Shown: positions 30,886 to 43,214 of the stretch, one piece after another | Layout: each line of letters begins with the position of its first letter | Position numbering within the stretch: the first letter of the stretch is position 1 | The notes under the pieces: model-generated | The model's input: the letters and a program-made list of their open reading frames with translations, nothing else | The model's database searches: none | Told to the model about the DNA's origin: nothing | NCBI GenBank assembly: GCA_047495785.1 | Contig: JBLDXI010000024.1 | Span: 4,340,001-4,404,000, forward strand | Length of the DNA: 64,000 nucleotides | Reading direction: 5' to 3' | From: Lepidodermella squamata | Taxonomy: Eukaryota > Gastrotricha | Program-made: the position numbers and the translations under genes

Positions 30886-33800
30886 CTGAAATGCAACGCC
30901 GTGAAAGCGGGGTTCAAAGTTAATCAAAAACTCACGTTTTGCGCAATTTTTCTCTCCAACTGGTTTGAAGCATTGGCTATGTTTTGCTTTTTCAGCCTTG
31001 CGAATGAACTTGCGAAACTCGTCATTCATGTATTCTGAAACTTCTTTATCCCAATCCGTGCTGCCTTCGACATTCTGCGCAACTTGACCATAAGTTACCG
31101 AGATTATAGTCATGAAAATCTGAACAGCAAGGAATATCACAATTGCGGAGTAAGCCATGCAATACAACATGACAAATCGGGACGAAAAACTGAGGGAAAT
31201 CAGCGTCCCAGAGACTCCAACTATGTTCTGGACTAGCGTCATGACACTTGCTGTGAACGTTCTGAACTCATCTCTAGTATCTCCCATCGTAAGATAGCCG
31301 AGTCCGGAGAACATGATTGTGATGAGCGCGAAAATGAAGACGAAAGAGTAAAGATCTTGTTTACCCTTTGACAATGTGCCTAAAAACATGCACCAGTACT
31401 TGTTGAACTTCAAATGGCGAAAAAACAGCAGCATTGTCATGAAAAAGGCGATGCCATAAAGGTTAGCCATCAATTCTTCCCAATTTATCAGCAGATCGAG
31501 ATTCGCGAAGGATGAGCGGTCGGTTTGCATTCTTGTAACAGCCTTTATGATGTTGTAGATCCTAGCCGCAAATAGGCCGACTATTGAAAGGGCAAGCAGA
31601 ATTGATACAGCTTCTAAAATGTTCCAGCCGTCTTTGAAAAATTGCTTCGCGCCTAGTTTCCTCATTTGATGAACAAATTTCACTGCCTGGGACAATAAGA
31701 GAAGAATCCAAACACCCTGAACAGCGAATGTCAGAATAGACTCAGCTCCTGCGTATTGGTAGAGCTGGAGTGGGTACAATCTAGCATGGTAGCTCATGCC
31801 ACCCGCTGCCAGAGCTTCAAAAACAACTTTAACAGCCATGAAAACGTTGACCTGGGCGTTGTAGAGCACGAAATCGACGAACAAAACAGCAGTTGCGTTG
31901 TCGAGCCACTTTCCTAGTCGCAATTGCCGGGTCAAAGCCTGAGCTTTCCACATTTTGGTGGGGAGATCAACGTAGTAGCCTCCAGTTTTGTAATTGGCTA
32001 GCCATCCTGAATATACAAAGCCATTGTCGTTCTCGCGATGAAGCCAAGGAGCATCTTCAGCCGAAATGTTGGCCGAAAGAGAGCGATTATTGGGATAGGG
32101 AGCCCATCCGTACAAGAAATTCCGGTTTTCCGAGGTCGATCCAACCCCAAAAGCAGTTGTATAGCCATCTTGACACGTAACGTTTTCACCTGCAAGGCGG
32201 TCGAAGAACTTCCCGATTAGAGCTTTAATGACGGTTTGCCTTATTGGACACGTTTTAGTTGCGACACGTTGCTGACGCAATCGAATCGGGCCGGTTATTA
32301 CGACATCATGATTCGGAACCAGGTAGATGTTCTTTTCGGTAAACACCCCGCCATAGCTCAGCTGATTACCGTTGAGAAAATTAGGAATGACCTTGGACTC
32401 GAGCCAATCGAAAATCACATCATAGTCTTTGACAGCGTCCAAAACCTGCGCATATCCATCGAGTGTGACCAGTGGTTTCAAGTCGTGAACTTGCTGATAT
32501 CGATAGGAATTCTGAGTGTAGGATATGACTAAAGCGAATGTGATGACGTAGATGATGTGATGGCTAACGCCAAGTAAAATGTTGCGGAGTCTCTTGAAAA
32601 GCTCAGTCTTTTGTGTCTGATTGTCTGCACAGATGTATTTTCGGAGAAAATTCAACTCGGCGATCAAAATGTTACCTTTAGAGTAGACCATCTTTCCAAC
32701 ATTCAAGCCGTCATCGGGTAGTCGTAGAAGAGACGAAGTGAAGATGGAAAGGACAAATACTTTCACAGTTTGGACGATGATTACGTCCTGAATGAGGTGC
32801 AGGGTCATTCCTGAGAGCCATTGTAGGGATTTTTCACGCCCCCAAACAAGGCTATACATAACTACCATGAACGCTGAAACTCCGACACAAGCAGCAACAA
32901 CTTCAAAAGAAAAATGTGTGTGTTCTCAGCGATGGAGTTCAAAGTTTAACTTACGCAACCACGCGATTCCGATCGTCCAAAACGGCATTTGGAAAGGCGT
33001 TTTGTTTTCCTTGCCTGATTTCGTCCTTTCATAGCGTTTGACAGGGGCGTTGAAAATCGTCAACCATTTGCTTTTTTCAGCAGTTCGCCTCTTAACACTT
33101 TTGAAAATGAAGCCGATAACTGCTGTCGGAGGTATGATGACAATGCAGCCGAACAGGCTTGTGTAAAGTGTGAACCAGGAGAGACGAAAGAAGCTTCCAA
33201 TTTTAATCCCGACCCGAGGGGCAGTCGTTTCCTTACCGTAAAACATGCAATTCACAAGCATAGCCATGAAAAGAGCTGCTACAACACAAGACAATCTTTC
33301 AGCCCTGGTCCAATTGCTAGGGAGAGGGCGTTTTATTGTCGATAGCCAGGGATGATTGTCGGTGATTCCAGTTCTGGAGTGGCCGCTAACAAGGTATCTG
33401 AATCCCTTGATTTGGTCCTCAGTTGCTAGCGGTGCAAGCGACTTGTCTCCCGATTTCATAGTTGATCGAACGGGAAACACGAACTTTTTGCCCGAAGCAA
33501 CATCGACCAGAATTAGTTTATCAATATAGAGTTCGAAAGGATTCTTCCCATAAGCAGCCCTGTATCGGCTGAAAACTTTCACCTCAACTGCATTTGCAAA
33601 ACCAATTGGCAGATAGGTTGTCATGTTAAAGTTTTCAGGGTGCTTGCCATCAAAGTTCTATGAAGCATACCAATAAGATTAGAATAAATGTATGAAACTT
33701 CGTCTTACATTTCTCTCCCCATCCATTAACAGCCTCCACTCAGTATCACAGGTGTCGCCATAAAATCGAACGTAAATTCGAGGTTGAAGGTCGTAGTGCT

Positions 33801-36800
33801 TCACCTTGAAATAGTCAATTGACAAGAGGTAGTTGTTCTTTTGAAACGATTTATTGCCGACCAATGGCAGAAACGCCCAAGCTTTCAAATCACTCCGATC
33901 CAAGGCTATCATGAAACCAAGGAATAGCAAATAGAGAGCAACAGCAGCAACCATTAAAGCAAGGACGAAAGCGTTATCAGAGACCAAGGAGGAGAAGTTC
34001 CCAAAAACATCCGAAAACTGAATAGTATTCGGCGAGATCAATAATTCAGCCCCGAAATCCCCGAAATATGACGACTTGAATGCTACCTCGCTCTCGGAAG
34101 TTCCGGGTTCGATTTGAAATCCGTCACTTGTGTCATTTTGAACATAATCCGCTGATCTCCTCCGTCTTGAGTTCAAGGCCTTTTCCTTAGAGGCGAATCC
34201 AACCCTGAGGTGGTAACCGTAACATTTGACCATATCGCAGGCTGATGGAGGTAAATCATCCAAAGAGGTGAAAGAGGAGAAATTCTTTCGATTATAGACG
34301 AAAAGCGTAAAAGGTGCATTTTCATCAGCTTTCAGCTGTTCTTTGGCAAAGGCCACCAAAGCTGCTGATGGAATGAGTATCCTAAGCTCTTTGGCCGAGT
34401 TCATGTTGTAGCTCAGACCCCCATAACGACTGTGGCCTCTTATAGCCACCGAATTCTTCGATACATTCGCAACCCAAGTGAATGAGTTTACAGATGGGGT
34501 GGAATTCAGAGATATGAAAGATGAATAGTTGTAGTCGATAGCAGGGTATATGATGAAAAAGTCGCCGGCTTTCGAGTTGAAGGGGAAGCTAGCCAGCGTT
34601 CCAATGCTGTCTGCATTTGTAGTTACGTCGCATTTGATCCTGTTAACATTGCACTGGGCATCGACTTTTTGAGTGCTCAGCTGGACGACTTTGTTCACGA
34701 CGGGTCGAGCAGCGACTCTTACAGAGTACTTCTTGTTGAGAACTAACTCAGCTTTATCGAAGTAGATTTTCACTGAAACTGTCGGCATGTTAAAGGGCTG
34801 ATTCGCATCGTAAACATTTGCTATGTAAGCAGACAGCACAGCTGATAACTTGCTGTTAGTTTTCAATGTTGCTGGGGGATTGTCAAACATATCTAGCGCA
34901 TTCGTGACATTTCTGAACTGAACCGAGGCTAGATCAGTCCTTAAAATCAACTCGGAGACATTGCAGGTCTCGAAATTGTAAACCAAGACTGAGAAAAATT
35001 TGCCGTTGAAGAGAAAATCCTTGCCAGTGAATAGACTTTTCTTGACCACAGCAACCATGCTTTCAATCATTTGTTTGAAGCCTTTGAATATGTTCTCTGT
35101 TTTTTCCTCGCTTAACTCAACTTTTGTTTGAATGACCTCGTTTTCCGTCTCAAACTTGAGGGCAACGCACTTGACTGATCTATCGTCCAGGTCGAGTTGG
35201 ACATCATCTCCCGGTGGGAGGATAGTTGAGGCGACCAAAGTGGCCATAACTTCACTGGAGGCCCTAGCGTAGGCTGTTGTGATGGAGGATACCGTTTCAG
35301 GTGATAAGCTTGCAGCCATATCAGCGTAACGCGAGAGAAGAGGCGCTAAACTGGACAGAAACTCTTCCTGAATTCGAAAATTGTGTCATATATTGGCAAG
35401 CAGGATAAATTGTAGCCTTACAGATGTTTGTGCAACTTTGGATGAGCTTGCAATCTGCGTGATGTAGCTTGAACTATCTAAAGCCATGTCGCTCAAAACA
35501 TTCGCCTTTTGAACCAGTGTTTCGTTTGATAATGTACTAAGATACTGAAGTCCAGAGGTTGGGTCATTTTGGGTAACCGCTGAAACTGAACAATCCACGC
35601 CTACAAAACCAGGTACGCAAGCGCATTCAGTCGGCGCGATACATGATCCATCGTTCTTGCAGTCGCCAATTCCAGAGCAGTTTGCTGAAAATGAAAAAAT
35701 ATAATTTTGTCATATCCAGCTGTCAAGCAGAACCGTTTGAGCACGCTGATCCATACCACATTGAGTCGCAACTGCAATTGGATGGCGAAACACAGGAACC
35801 ATGACCGCTACAGTTGCTGAGAGATGAGCAATCGGCTAAAATATCAATGATTTCAGAATAATCGTCAATCTCAGGAAAGTCCTAACGAGTGGAGCAGTTC
35901 GCGCCAATCCATCCAGTTGTACAGGAGCAGGTGTGGGCGCTCACACAAGTTCCACCATTAAGGCAGCCTCCAACACTGGAGCAGTTGGCTGAATAAGGTT
36001 CAACTAAACAGGATCAACCGATTTTGATAACGATACTAACGCACGGAGCAGTTGGCCCCTTGCCATCCCGAGTAGCAGCCACAAGTCGACGGGGCTGTGC
36101 AATTCCCGTTACCACTGCAATTGTTACGACTGGTGATACAATCGGCTGATTTGAGACAATTTAAAGGGCAAAATTATTGAAATTTAAATAACAATTACGT
36201 TGCATGCATGTAATTCCGAGCCATGAGCCAGCGACGCAAGAGCAAGTCACAGCTGAAACGCAACTCCCACCGTTTTGGCAGTTCCCAATTGTTGAACAGT
36301 CGGCTTTAATTCGAAGTTTTAGATTCAGAGAGTCAGTCTTAGCTTTTGTTGAAGGGAACATACGTATGGAACAGTTGTTTCCCAGCCAATATTGGGCACA
36401 GCTGCAGTTGTTGGCCGATATGCAAGTACCGTGGTTAGAGCAGTTCGCGCGAAGGGAACAATCAGCTGATTGGCAAACGAGAAGGTTCAGAAAACACTTT
36501 TAGTATCTTTTCAGATCTCACCAATGCTACAATTCAATCCGACCCATCCGACTAGGCAAGTACAGGTTCCAGGTGAAGAGCAGGTTCCGCCGTTCTGACA
36601 GCCTCCAATCCCAGCGCAATTGGCTAGATTAGGCATAGGGGAACAAAAAATTGAAAACAACATGATTGTTCTCTTTTCATACGTTGGGCACAATCCAATC
36701 CGACCCAACTAGCAGAACAGGAGCAAGTGTTGAGGCCCGTACAAGTTCCATGGCCGTTGCAATCATTCATCCCTCTGCAGTCACCTAATTTATAGATCAT

Positions 36801-39800
36801 CATTATTTTAACCCAGGTCAAAATACGTCATTTTATACGTTTCGTGCAGTTTTGCGCTATCCAACCAGATTGGCATGTGCACTGATTAGGTGCGGAGCAA
36901 ACTCCGCCGTTCATGCAGCCACCAAGGGAGGAGCAATCCGGAACGCATTTGTCCACATTGCCACTCCACTCCCTGTTCACAGCGCAGGTCAAAAGAGCGA
37001 AACTTGATCTCGAATCGTTGAATACAAAACCAGCCTGACAGCCGTAGCGCCAAACTGAGCCACGAATGTCTCTCTGGTCAACAGGGATTACTACAGGAGT
37101 GGTGAAGTTATTAGTAGTGTTAGCAAAAATGGGCGGCTGAGTGAAGCATCGCGTCGAATTGCAGACTGGAGGAGTGCCCGCCCAGCTACCATAGGGGGAG
37201 GCGCACACCTGCGTCAAATCGCCAGATATCAATTCAAAATTCGCTTCGCAGACGTAATTGTAGGTCGTGGTGTTGCCATTGATTACAGGATCGAGTAAGA
37301 GCGTTGCACGTTGGGAAGAAAAGTCCGGCAGAGGTCCGCACAGAGTTGCGCAATCGAGTCGAGTGCCCTCCCAACGTTTACTCACCGTATTGCAAGTAAA
37401 CAAAGAAAAACCAGCCGAAATGTTAGTCGGGAAATAACCCGGTAGGCAAGTGTAGTTTACAGACATCTGAGTCGGCATATTCACGATAGCCATACTCGTC
37501 CCGTAAATACCGGGTGGTGGTCCGCATGTTGTTGAAACATGCGTGCATTTATCCATTCTGAAGTACGTATCGTAAGAAGAGTTCGACAGGCCTACCCCTG
37601 GGGCACACGTCGCTGATCTCAACTCACAAGTTGAAACTCGATCCCAAACAGCGACAACGCATTCGAAAGAAATGACGCTAGTGCAAAGATTTTGGCACGC
37701 CTCGGCTGTTGTCGGCGTGGACGAGGTCGTTGAAGTACCGGCTGCGTTGCATCGAAAATTCTTTGCTACAACATAACGGCCGTGTTTTTCTGAGTTCTGC
37801 CTGATTTTCATCTCAACGAATTGTAAATTTACTGCCGTGCCAGTGTATGTCTTCCAATAGATCCCAGTCAGCCCGGAATTCGAGTAAGGAGCGTTGAGAT
37901 TCGAATTCAGAGTAGCAGTTGTGCAAGGCGCGTCGAACCACCAACCGCCTTTTCCGCAGTCATCGATAATGAACTTGTAGCCATTCAACATGCTGAGAGA
38001 ATCGCCAGCGGTCGAGCAAGTTTGATACCCACTAACAGTCAATTTGTAAGCTCCAGTCGTAACATAGAAAACGTTGTACAGGGCAAAGGCGTAGCCATTC
38101 GGTCCGTACATTTCGACGAGTAACTCGTAAGTGTCTTTCTGTGCAATGGCTAACAAATTGTCAAGGCCAAGCCAAAAGTTGCGGTTGAATGAGCCGAAGT
38201 TCGATGAATATCCCGCCATGTCCTGCAGGAAGGTTTGCTTATTGTCGACACGGCGTAATACTGTCATCCATCCACCACCCATAGCTTCCTGATCACACCA
38301 AACTGATATCGGACCGTACTCCCCATCTCGAGAAATGTCCTTCGTCGTAGAGATGAATTTCAATGCAGAAGAGGCCTGCTGCTGATGGTATGAGCAATCA
38401 TTGTTAGGAGTAAGGATAGCTGGGAAAAAGATGTTTGCAGAATTAACATTCAATTTATTGATAATCTTACACGAAAATCTAGGTTCAGATCCTGAATACT
38501 TGAAGCCAGAATCAGGGCCCAGTCTTATTCGAACATCGTCTCCTTCAACGTACTTGTTGGGGTAACTCGGGGTCTTCCTAAGGACCTCTGCTGGGCCCGT
38601 CAGAATGTTTTGAGTCCCCGAGTACGGCAGAGAAGCGGAACTTGCTGTAAATTCATCTATCAGAGACTAATTTTTCTCGGGGGGAGATAGTTACTTTTTC
38701 TTCGTATCGCCATTATCGACCCGGCCATTGGAACAGTATTAGGGGCTACAGTAGTCCAGGCAATAAGCTTTGCTGGTGTAACAGACCCCAACTCGCCGTT
38801 AAGATTTGACTGATAAGTGCAATCTTTCCGCATCCACCATCCGCCAGTAAAATTACAGTTTCCAGCTGGGCCTTGAGAGGGAATAGACCAATTTTGGAAG
38901 CTATGCGAGCTGAGTCCGTCGCCGCCGGTCGAAGCTGCATTGAAGAACATAGCGTAAAGCATGAAACCGCTCGGCTCGTCTAGAATTTTGAAATCCAACC
39001 AGTGGGAATAATAAAACGACACGTTCCTTGAGTCATCAACCCTTATTAGAAGCTCGTAGGCGTTATTATACGTAATATCGTAGATATAATCCAACCCTAA
39101 AAATAATATTCATCGGATTTAGCTTTGGGATTGAATTATCTCACCGATCCAATACTCATCATCTGGATCTAAAGTTGATGTCCTCCTGAATCCATATTTG
39201 TAGCTATTCCAGCTTTTAGTGAAGTTAACAGTTTCAACAGGCCCTCTTTTTTGAATAACTGTCCACCCTCGAGTTGCAACAACCGGTAAAGCGGAATTCA
39301 AGCACAGCACGGGTACTGGCATTTGATTCATCGGGAATATGTAGTAGACACCGTCAGGGCTAGCATTATTTTGGTCGTAAATATCAGCGCACTCGTATGG
39401 CTTTCTGTACAACGGCCTGATCATCATCATCACACTTTTCAGTGAATTAGTTCGCCCAGTCCAACTAGCCCATGTAATACCCTGCTCGTAGGTGTTATTC
39501 AGAGCTTTCCCGTTAAGATTCGAGTCTAGGCATGAGCCAGCCGAACAAGTTTTGAACCACCAGCCTCCAGTTCGATTTGACCAGACTTGAAAAGTTTGAT
39601 TGTTGTGGGAAGACAAGGAATCGCCTGGATCTTCCGGATCATTCAGCCAATTGTAACCAGTGACATACAGACTAAAACCACTGGCCTCATTTGAAATAGT
39701 AAACGTTTTATACCGAGCAGTTCGACGAGATCCGTAAATATCTTCCATCACAACAGCCAACTCGTAAGGATGGATTCTAGTCAGGGAGCTGAGCGGCTGG

Positions 39801-41724
39801 TTTCCCAAATAGAATGCCTTGCCCGTGCTGACGCCGAACCCGTTTCGGAAAGCAATAAAGCTCTTGCTAAAATTATTACCGGCGAGGTCGTAGTTACGCT
39901 GAATAATAATCCAACCGCCGCCATTCGCCGCCATTTCGCAATAGACAGGAAATAAAGAAAAACTCGGAGGGTTGATATCGTAACGTCCAGTTGGAGCAGC
40001 AGGGTTATTATATAGGACATCAGTGCAATCGGTTGGCTTTGACTTAATCGGAGATTTAGCTGAAAGGGAAGTCAAGGTCTATTTGAATTAGCTAGGTCAA
40101 TGCCAAACCTGGTATCGCGCTCGAAAGGCCTGATCTTCGCAACATGATTGCGGTTGATTTGAACGACTCACAGCATCCCTTCCATGAAAACCAGTTGATA
40201 CCACTCAACGGATCGGTTGAGCCATAGATTCTAGAGTTGAATGCAGGTCAATTATGTTTCATGATACATAAGCTATGCTTACCCGTTCAGGTTCCCAACA
40301 CATGCAGTTCCATACCACCAAGCAGCGTAATTTGTAACTGCACAATTAACTGTTACATTCGCATCATTGTCACGATTCTTCGCAGTAAATTTTTGATTGT
40401 TACTGCTACTGAACTGATCCTGCATGTTTCCGCCGAAAAACGAGCCAACTCTCGCAGTGTAATCAGTTGCTGTCGGGCCGACACTGAAGCTGTTATAGAC
40501 AGCTATTCCGTAAATTTCGTCAAACGTAAAAGCCGAAAACATCAACACGTAAACGTTGTGGGGCGAACCAGTGATGGCATTCAAAGCTTGAAGACCGAGC
40601 CAAAAGTTGTTAGTCAAATTACCGAAACCGGACTCAAAAGCTGCGAAAGTCTGATAGAAATCAAGGGCTTTGCTGATTCGACGCTGGAATACAGTCCATC
40701 CGCCACCGTACCCCTCCATATCACAGTATACTTGAAGAGGTAGCTTAGCAGGGGGGTAGATTGTGTACACGCCGCTAGTTAGTGGGGTTTGAGATTGCAA
40801 CGCCAAATCTTCGCAGTCTATCGGCGGCATATCCCATTTATCTAATAAACTATATTTTCAGGGAGAGTTTATCTGATTTAAAGAGCTTTACCACAGTGAA
40901 GCCAAGGATCGGGCGTTGAATATGTTGTAGCATCGTTTGTGTAGCCTATGGGACATATGCATCCTGTAGCGTCACAGCTCGTGCAACCAACATGGCTAGG
41001 GCATCCATAGATGAGAAACCGCATGCGAACATTACTCATCGAGATGCTACTCGATATGGGATGTATTCTCAACTTTTGGGAACGGATGACTGGACAAAGA
41101 GACGTTTTAGCGAATGTTATCTCACTAACACCTCCAGCATTTGAAAAGGTCTTAACAGCACTTTTTGAATCACTCTGGTTTACCAGGATTGGGTAGAACA
41201 ACGGATCGAGCGAAGCTCTGGCGAGAAAGCTAATCTGGAATGTAGTCAAGTAACCACCCGACCCTCCACCAGCTATACTAATCGCAGCGATCGAGATTTC
41301 GCGGCCGAAATTGAACTCAATGAAAGGTGCAGGGTCGGAACCTGAAGGCATCCAATTTTTGTTTGAAGCCAGATTGCCGTTGCCATCAGATCCCACTCCA
41401 GATGACGCGGTTATAGAACCTCCCCAAGCGCCTAAAAGTGTTAGTAGCTCTGAATCACAACCGGCGACTAAATTTAAAATCATTAAAATATATATTTACA
41501 ATTGAATTATTGCGCCTACAAGTTGTGCACGAAGATCCAGTCCACTCTGGCGTGCAACTGCAAGTATTTAAAGCAACGCACGTTCCCCCATTTGAACATG
41601 ACGGCGTGCACTCTGTCAAAATACGCGAAGAAGTTTATTTTATCGTAATTTCCAATTATTTACGTGAATTTGCTGAGTCAATGCTGTTCAGACTGAGAAG
41701 CAAGGCAAAAATAAGGTATTGCAT
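30350..41724 (-). CDS. Polycystin-1-like receptor-channel, copy 3 (appears complete)
   Basis: Minus-strand gene. The start at 41724 lies on a small exon (41664-41724) encoding a signal peptide MQYLIFALLLSLNSIDSA; a 51-bp intron separates it from a single EGF (unlike the four or five of the other copies). Then F5/8C (two exons), FReD1-3, the Cys module, FReD4-PAN-CCP (one large exon), nine EGF modules, stalk with polybasic site SRRRRS, TM1, PLAT, TM2-11 with TOP domain and pore, and tail ending at a stop at 30350. AATAAA-type signals lie just beyond (about 30255-30266). All exons that I joined stay in frame. It is the most diverged of the complete copies, and it lacks the intron that splits the TOP domain in copies 2 and 4. 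It is divergently arranged with copy 4. Confidence 0.8.
30936..32900 (-). CDS. Copy 3 TM4-TM11, TOP domain and pore (single exon)
   Basis: Starts after acceptor TTTGAAG and ends at donor GTGAGT. It includes MVVMYSLVWGREKSLQWLSG, the TOP domain with GWLANYKTGGYYVDLP and WLDNATAVLFVDFVLYNAQV, then the voltage-sensor-like TMs and pore LVQNIVGVSGTLISLSF. There is no acidic filter residue. The intron present after RLRQQRV in copies 2 and 4 is absent. Confidence 0.85.
32955..33657 (-). CDS. Copy 3 PLAT (second half), TM2 and TM3
   Basis: Starts in the PLAT fold (NMTTYLPIGFANAVEVKVFS, LYIDKLILVDVASGKKFVF), then LSCVVAALFMAMLVNCMFYG and LSWFTLYTSLFGCIVIIPPT. An intron interrupts PLAT here; copies 2 and 4 have none at this point. 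Confidence 0.8.
33709..35367 (-). CDS. Copy 3 stalk, furin-type site, TM1 and PLAT (first half)
   Basis: Stalk of about 400 residues with paired Cys. SRRRRS lies at about 34154-34168, followed by an acidic linker, AFKSSYFGDFGAELLISPNT in place of a canonical GPS, TM1 (NAFVLALMVAAVALYLLFLG), and the PLAT start YLLSIDYFKVKHYDLQPRIY. Confidence 0.8.
35422..36840 (-). CDS. Copy 3 EGF array
   Basis: EGF modules on separate exons at about 36624-36790, 36511-36630, 36365-36460, 36161-36330, 36050-36140, 35895-35985, 35740-35840 and 35600-35685, after a first one at the end of the FReD4 exon (near 36845). Total nine. Several have GHG in place of NGG (CNGHGTC, CSGHGSC). The last exon continues into the stalk (35422 on). 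Confidence 0.7.
36845..38420 (-). CDS. Copy 3 FReD4, PAN, CCP-like modules and EGF (one exon)
   Basis: FReD4 has VWCDQEAMGGGWMTVLRRVD, YSSNFGSFNRNFWLGLDNLL and GGWWFDAPC. PAN: NFRCNAAGTSTTSSTPTTAE. CCP-like modules begin CGPPPGIYGTSMAIVNMPT, CGPLPDFSSQR and CFTQPPIFANTTNNFT. An EGF (CMNGGVCSAPNQCTC) closes the exon. The preceding Cys module lies at about 38465-38650. Confidence 0.8.
38660..40850 (-). CDS. Copy 3 FReD1-FReD3
   Basis: FReD1 (about 40279-40845) has MPPIDCEDLALQSQTP and GGGWTVFQRRISKALDFYQT; a second exon near 40110-40225 has SGINWFSWKGCCES. FReD2 (about 39420-40060) has SKPTDCTDVLYNNPAAPTGR and GGGWIIIQRNYDLAGNNFSK. FReD3 (about 38690-39410) has YECADIYDQNNASPDGVYYI, GWTVIQKRGPVETVNFTKSW and TGGWWMRKDCTYQSNLNGEL. 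Confidence 0.7.
40888..41480 (-). CDS. Copy 3 F5/8 type C domain
   Basis: Starts AGCDSELLTLLGAWGGSITA, contains FGREISIAAISIAGGGSGGY and ends with CPVIRSQKLRIHP and a Cys-rich linker (CICPIGYTND), donor at about 40890. Here the two halves of the domain are on one exon; in copies 1, 2 and 4 an intron splits them. Confidence 0.65.
41505..41724 (-). CDS. Copy 3 signal peptide exon and single N-terminal EGF
   Basis: Signal peptide exon 41664-41724; intron 41613-41662 region; EGF exon from 41612 with CTPSCSNGGTCVALNTCSC, ending at donor GTAGGC near 41517. Confidence 0.65.
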
Positions 41725-42513
41725 CACGCCTTATACGTATAGATTTCACCATCTAGTGTAACGCGACATTTTTCTTGTCTCTCGTTGATGGTCTGATGGG
41801 GGTTGACGGATAGTTCAATACGTGCGTCTTTATTGCTTGCCAAGTGCTAATAATAGCTTAACCTAAAAAACAAGTGATAGAGAGTTGGTAATTATTCCTT
41901 TGTCGCCGCGGTTTATTTTCCTTTTTTTGCTATCTCAGCATAGCACGTTCTAGCCGTTAAATAATTTATAAGCAAGCTATTAATTAGAAATGCGATGCGC
42001 CATACGCACCTTAGATGAGAGGCGTACGTCTCTTTACAAAAAAAACAAAGCCTATAATAGCCATTGCTATCGAAAATATCTCTTTCTTCCTCGAGCAAAA
42101 GACTTATGAATTGTCTCTTCTGTCTGCTGGCTCCTCTTCTTATTTAGACGCAATCAATATTACGAACAATGTGCTGCCTGGTTACCAAACTCCATCATAA
42201 CGCAGGAAACCTTCCTTCAAAAATAGGATGTGGTTGCTAAGATTGAGTGAAGGAATCGTAATTAGCCAAATCCAACATATGCACATTTCAGCTATTTGTT
42301 ACCATCGCAGACCATACAGAAATATGTAACATGCCGTTATGGCGACATCAAGCCCGCACGGTCCCATCGCTTGTAGCAGCGTGAATTAAATTTATATTCC
42401 TAAACTCAAACATAACTGTATACATCATAAGTATTCTTAAAATTATAAGAAGCTTTTATGCAGATTTATGGCACCCTCGAGCGACTTTAAATTTGTGCAT
42501 TTTTTACTTTCAG

Positions 42514-42634
42514 CAACGGTGAGGAATTGGCTCATGACATTTTGGGTGCTTACTGGAATGGGTTTTGACTGTTTATGGTCGAAATATGAGCGCGGAGAAC
42601 CTCATGGTTTGAAAGAGTGGACATTTTTATGCAG
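42514..42634 (+). pseudogene. Exon-like segment, unidentified
   Basis: Acceptor TTTCAG before and GTAGAA after. One frame is open throughout (contains NWLMTFWVLTGMGFDCLW and ERGEPHGLKEW). It does not join in frame with the next candidate exon. No family recognised. Confidence 0.25.
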
Positions 42635-42921
42635 GTAGAAATCTGGATATAATGCCCAAACACGAATACTCATGTTGCTTGAATAAATTAATTTTGTTCG
42701 AAAAAATTAACCTCAAATAATCGTTTAACAGATATTTTGTTTCATTCCTGTTTCAAATCGAACGATTTTTGCACTGAATTCTTTTCTGGTGGAAATCACG
42801 CCCTGCATCGACGATTAAATCCTCGGAAAAGCAGTCGATACTAACAAATAGAGTCTGCTGGCACCAACCATAATCAGCTCGCGAAAACCGCAATGTTCAA
42901 GGTTTTGAACTAATACAAAAG

Positions 42922-43214
42922 CCCGAATTGGCCATTCCGATTCCGGCGATCAATCCTACGACCTACGACGATGACGGCGATTACTTTGAAGGCGTTGCTG
43001 AACAACTGCAGCGAAACATCGAAAAATTTGCGTTCGAGACAATTGGCGATTGGCACGGTGCAAATTTCCAGGAAACGATTCGGTTGAAACTATTTTCGGA
43101 GGAATATCTCGGTGCATGTCAAATGTCAAGAACCATTTTGATTGTTTATATAAGCTCATCTCTCGCAGTTGAACTTTTCGATCATATCCAGGGGTTTTTG
43201 CCGCTCGGAAAATC
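42922..43214 (+). pseudogene. Two exon-like segments, unidentified
   Basis: Segments 42922-43111 and 43169-43214 are separated by a 57-bp intron-like stretch (GTGCAT..CTCGCAG) and join in frame. The text includes AIPIPAINPTTYDDDGDYFE and VELFDHIQGFLPLGK. The composition looks like a cytosolic protein rather than the polycystin family. No start, stop or homolog is apparent; it may be a gene fragment left between the divergent copies. Confidence 0.35.

Noticed and set aside
42514-43214. One gene formed by the three exon-like segments in the divergent spacer
   Set aside because: The first segment does not join in frame with the second, so I list them separately at low confidence.
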